Assembly (NCBI GenBank): GCA_937901525.1
Contig: CALDHX010000026.1
Coordinates: 1 to 34,112 of the forward strand
From: an uncultured Bacteroidales bacterium
GTDB taxonomy: Bacteria > Bacteroidota > Bacteroidia > Bacteroidales > P3
Direction: 5' to 3'
Length of the DNA stretch: 34,112 nt
Below are positions 32,501-34,112 of the stretch, one piece after another. A program made the translations under genes and the position numbers. Below the pieces are notes generated by a model, which had not been told where the DNA came from, ran no database searches, and worked only from the letters and a program-made list of their open reading frames with translations. Numbering within the stretch: the first letter of the stretch is position 1; every line of letters begins with the position of its first letter.

Positions 32501-32932
32501 GTGAAAGTAAACATAATAAACAAATCAAAACATTCCCTACCTGCCTACGAAACAAATTTGTCGGCAGGTATGGATTTAAGAGCCAATCTCTCTGAACCGA
32601 TAATCCTACAACCAATGCAGAGAGCCTTAATCCCCACAGGACTTTACATAGAATTGCCCTCAGGCACAGAAGCTCAAATACGCCCACGCTCAGGCTTAGC
32701 CTTCAAAAACGGAATCACCGTTCTCAATTCACCAGGCACAATAGATGCCGACTATCGTGGAGAAATAAAAGTCCTACTCATAAACCTATCACAAGAAGCC
32801 TTTGAAATAAAAGACTCAGAACGCATAGCACAAATGGTAGTCAGCAAACACGAAACAGTAGAATGGCAACTAGTAGAAAGCCTTAACGAAACCCAAAGAG
32901 GCGAAGGTGGATTTGGACACACAGGAAAATAA
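32501..32932 (+). CDS. dut: dUTP diphosphatase
   Basis: A 143-residue homotrimeric dUTPase that hydrolyses dUTP to dUMP and diphosphate, keeping uracil out of DNA. The five motifs are in order: AGMDLRANL, RPRSGLAFKNGI, GTIDADYRGEIKVLLIN, RIAQMVV and RGEGGFGHTGK. The start is GTG at 32501, which gives the usual length and N-terminus. It lies between ftsZ and prfB with 19- and 6-bp gaps, so all three may share a transcript. Confidence 0.97.
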   Translation: MKVNIINKSKHSLPAYETNLSAGMDLRANLSEPIILQPMQRALIPTGLYIELPSGTEAQIRPRSGLAFKNGITVLNSPGTIDADYRGEIKVLLINLSQEAFEIKDSERIAQMVVSKHETVEWQLVESLNETQRGEGGFGHTGK

Positions 32933-32938
32933 AAAACC

Positions 32939-34025
32939 ATGACAATAGACGAAGCAATCAAAACCTTTCAAGAAAGAGTAGCAACTCTAAGGAGGTGTCT
33001 TTGACGTAGATGCCTTAGAAAAAGACATAGAACAAGCACAACAAAAAACACAAGCAGAAGACTTTTGGCAAGAACCCAAAGAAGCCGAAAAATTCCTTAA
33101 ACAACTAAGCGAAAAAAAAAGCCGTTTACAATCCTTCCTAACAGTAAACACAGCCTTTGAAGACTTTCAAGTCCTAAAAGAATTCTATGACGAAGGCTCT
33201 GTTGAAGAAACAGAAGTCCAACAAAACATAGAAAGCCTTACAACCCTAATAGAAGACTTGGAATTCAAGAATATGCTCTCCTCAGAAGAAGACAGACTAT
33301 CAGCAATCATAACAATAAACGCAGGAGCAGGCGGAACCGAATCTTGTGATTGGGCAAATATGCTCCTACGTATGTACTTACGATGGGCAGAAAAGAATAA
33401 CTACAAACAATCCCAAGTAGATTACCAAGAAGGCGATGTGGCAGGAATCAAAAGCGTAAGCATAGAAATAGAAGGCGAATACGCATACGGCTATCTCAAA
33501 GGAGAAAGCGGAGTACACCGCCTTGTAAGACAATCTCCCTTCAACGCAGCAAACAAACGCCAAACCTCATTCGCTTCTGTCTATGTTTACCCAATAATAG
33601 ACGAAAACATAGAAATAAATATCAATCCTGCCGACATAGAATGGGATACTTTCCGTTCCTCAGGCCCAGGAGGACAAAACGTAAACAAAGTAGAAACAGC
33701 AGTACGCCTACGATACAAACCCGAAAACATAGTAATAGAGTGCCAACAAACCCGTTCACAACTCCAAAACCGCGAAAAAGCAATGCAAATGCTACGTTCG
33801 CAACTCTATGAAATGGAGTTAAGAAAGAAAAAAGAAAAAATAGCCGAAATAGAAGGCAGTAAAAAGAAAATAGAATGGGGAAGCCAAATCCGAAACTATG
33901 TCTTACACCCATACAAATTAGTAAAAGACGTAAGAACCGGCGTAGAAACAACCGATACCACAGCAGTACTTGACGGAGAATTAGAACAATTCATCAAAGC
34001 CTTCCTAATGGAGTACGGAGACTAA
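32939..34025 (+). CDS. prfB: Peptide chain release factor 2, made by programmed +1 frameshift
   Basis: Codons 1-21 run from ATG at 32939 to CTT at 32999-33001 and meet an in-frame TGA at 33002-33004. The slip site is CTT-TGA-C, with a Shine-Dalgarno-like AGGAGG (32990-32995) just upstream. A +1 shift continues at GAC 33003 in a frame open to the stop at 34025, giving about 361 residues, normal for RF2. This is the known autoregulatory device: low RF2 slows TGA reading and favours the shift. Downstream motifs: RQSPFNAANKRQTSF (SPF, stop-codon recognition) and SGPGGQNVNKVET (GGQ, peptide release). Starting the gene at the internal ATG near 33258 would be wrong. Confidence 0.97.
32990..33005 (+). 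promoter_or_regulatory. prfB recoding signal
   Basis: AGGAGG-TGT-CTT-TGA-C: an internal Shine-Dalgarno 3 nt before CTT, then the slippery CTT and the UGA stop followed by C, the poorest termination context. It matches the E. coli prfB signal almost base for base. Confidence 0.95.
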
Positions 34026-34112
34026 GAAACCATTTAAAAAAACGAATAAAAATAAAGAATAAACGCCTTTTTCTTAAAACTAAACTGCGAAATACTTCAA
34101 AAATTTTGGACT
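34026..34112. other. Short noncoding end of window
   Basis: 87 bp after prfB, A/T-rich, with no clear hairpin or start codon context. Confidence 0.5.

Noticed and set aside
33258..34025. prfB starting at the internal ATG near 33258, i.e. a truncated release factor
   Set aside because: The in-frame upstream sequence from 33003 encodes the normal RF2 N-terminal domain and is joined to the true start by the frameshift site.

Overview
The window looks like a chromosome segment of a low-GC member of the Bacteroidota, probably Bacteroidales. The evidence is: (i) promoters of the Bacteroidetes type (TAnnTTTGC at -7, often with TTTG about 19 nt upstream) before most transcription units, and few Shine-Dalgarno sequences; (ii) the gene orders uppS-bamA-skp-skp, purH-mreB and mraZ-rsmH-ftsL-ftsI-murE-mraY-(murD)-ftsW-murG-murC-ftsQ-ftsA-ftsZ; (iii) signal peptides ending in AQ/SQ; (iv) an FtsI with a C-terminal PASTA domain and an insertion-bearing MraY. 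No phage, transposase, CRISPR array or rRNA was seen.

Layout. 1-5.5 kb, minus strand: the 5' end of an ABC ATPase gene, a BspA-like leucine-rich-repeat secreted protein, a dead fragment of a neighbouring membrane-protein gene, a small secreted protein, then a porin plus Gate-domain membrane protein operon. 5.6-10.2 kb, plus strand: uppS, bamA, two Skp/OmpH chaperones and tRNA-Leu(UAG). 10.3-12 kb: a CDP-alcohol phosphatidyltransferase (minus) and a family 2 glycosyltransferase (plus). 12-14.6 kb, minus: mreB and purH. 14.6-15.1 kb: an A/T-rich noncoding stretch with phased repeats. 15.1-17.6 kb, minus: a RecD-like helicase and apbE. 17.8-34 kb, plus: the division and cell wall (dcw) cluster, followed by dut and prfB.

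How the genes work together. uppS supplies undecaprenyl diphosphate, the precursor of the lipid carrier. MurC, MurE, MraY and MurG build lipid II on it, and FtsW/FtsI polymerise and cross-link it at the division site organised by FtsZ, FtsA, FtsQ and FtsL. BamA and the Skp proteins build the outer membrane, and MreB guides elongation.

The most striking feature is the murD position. Between mraY and ftsW there is only a 177-residue open reading frame matching the C-terminal domain of MurD. The N-terminal UDP-binding domain and almost all of the ATPase domain are missing. The three D-glutamate contact residues I could place by eye are replaced, yet the reading frame is clean and tightly packed in the operon. 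The glutamate racemase gene murI, which commonly follows the skp pair in Bacteroides, is also not there. Either D-glutamate ligation is encoded elsewhere, or this lineage adds the second stem amino acid differently and keeps the old MurD domain for something else.

Other notable points are the prfB programmed +1 frameshift, a 15-nt sequence shared by the mraZ and ftsZ upstream regions, a large intergenic inverted repeat duplicated with a gene fragment, and unusual expression signals on the leucine-rich-repeat gene.
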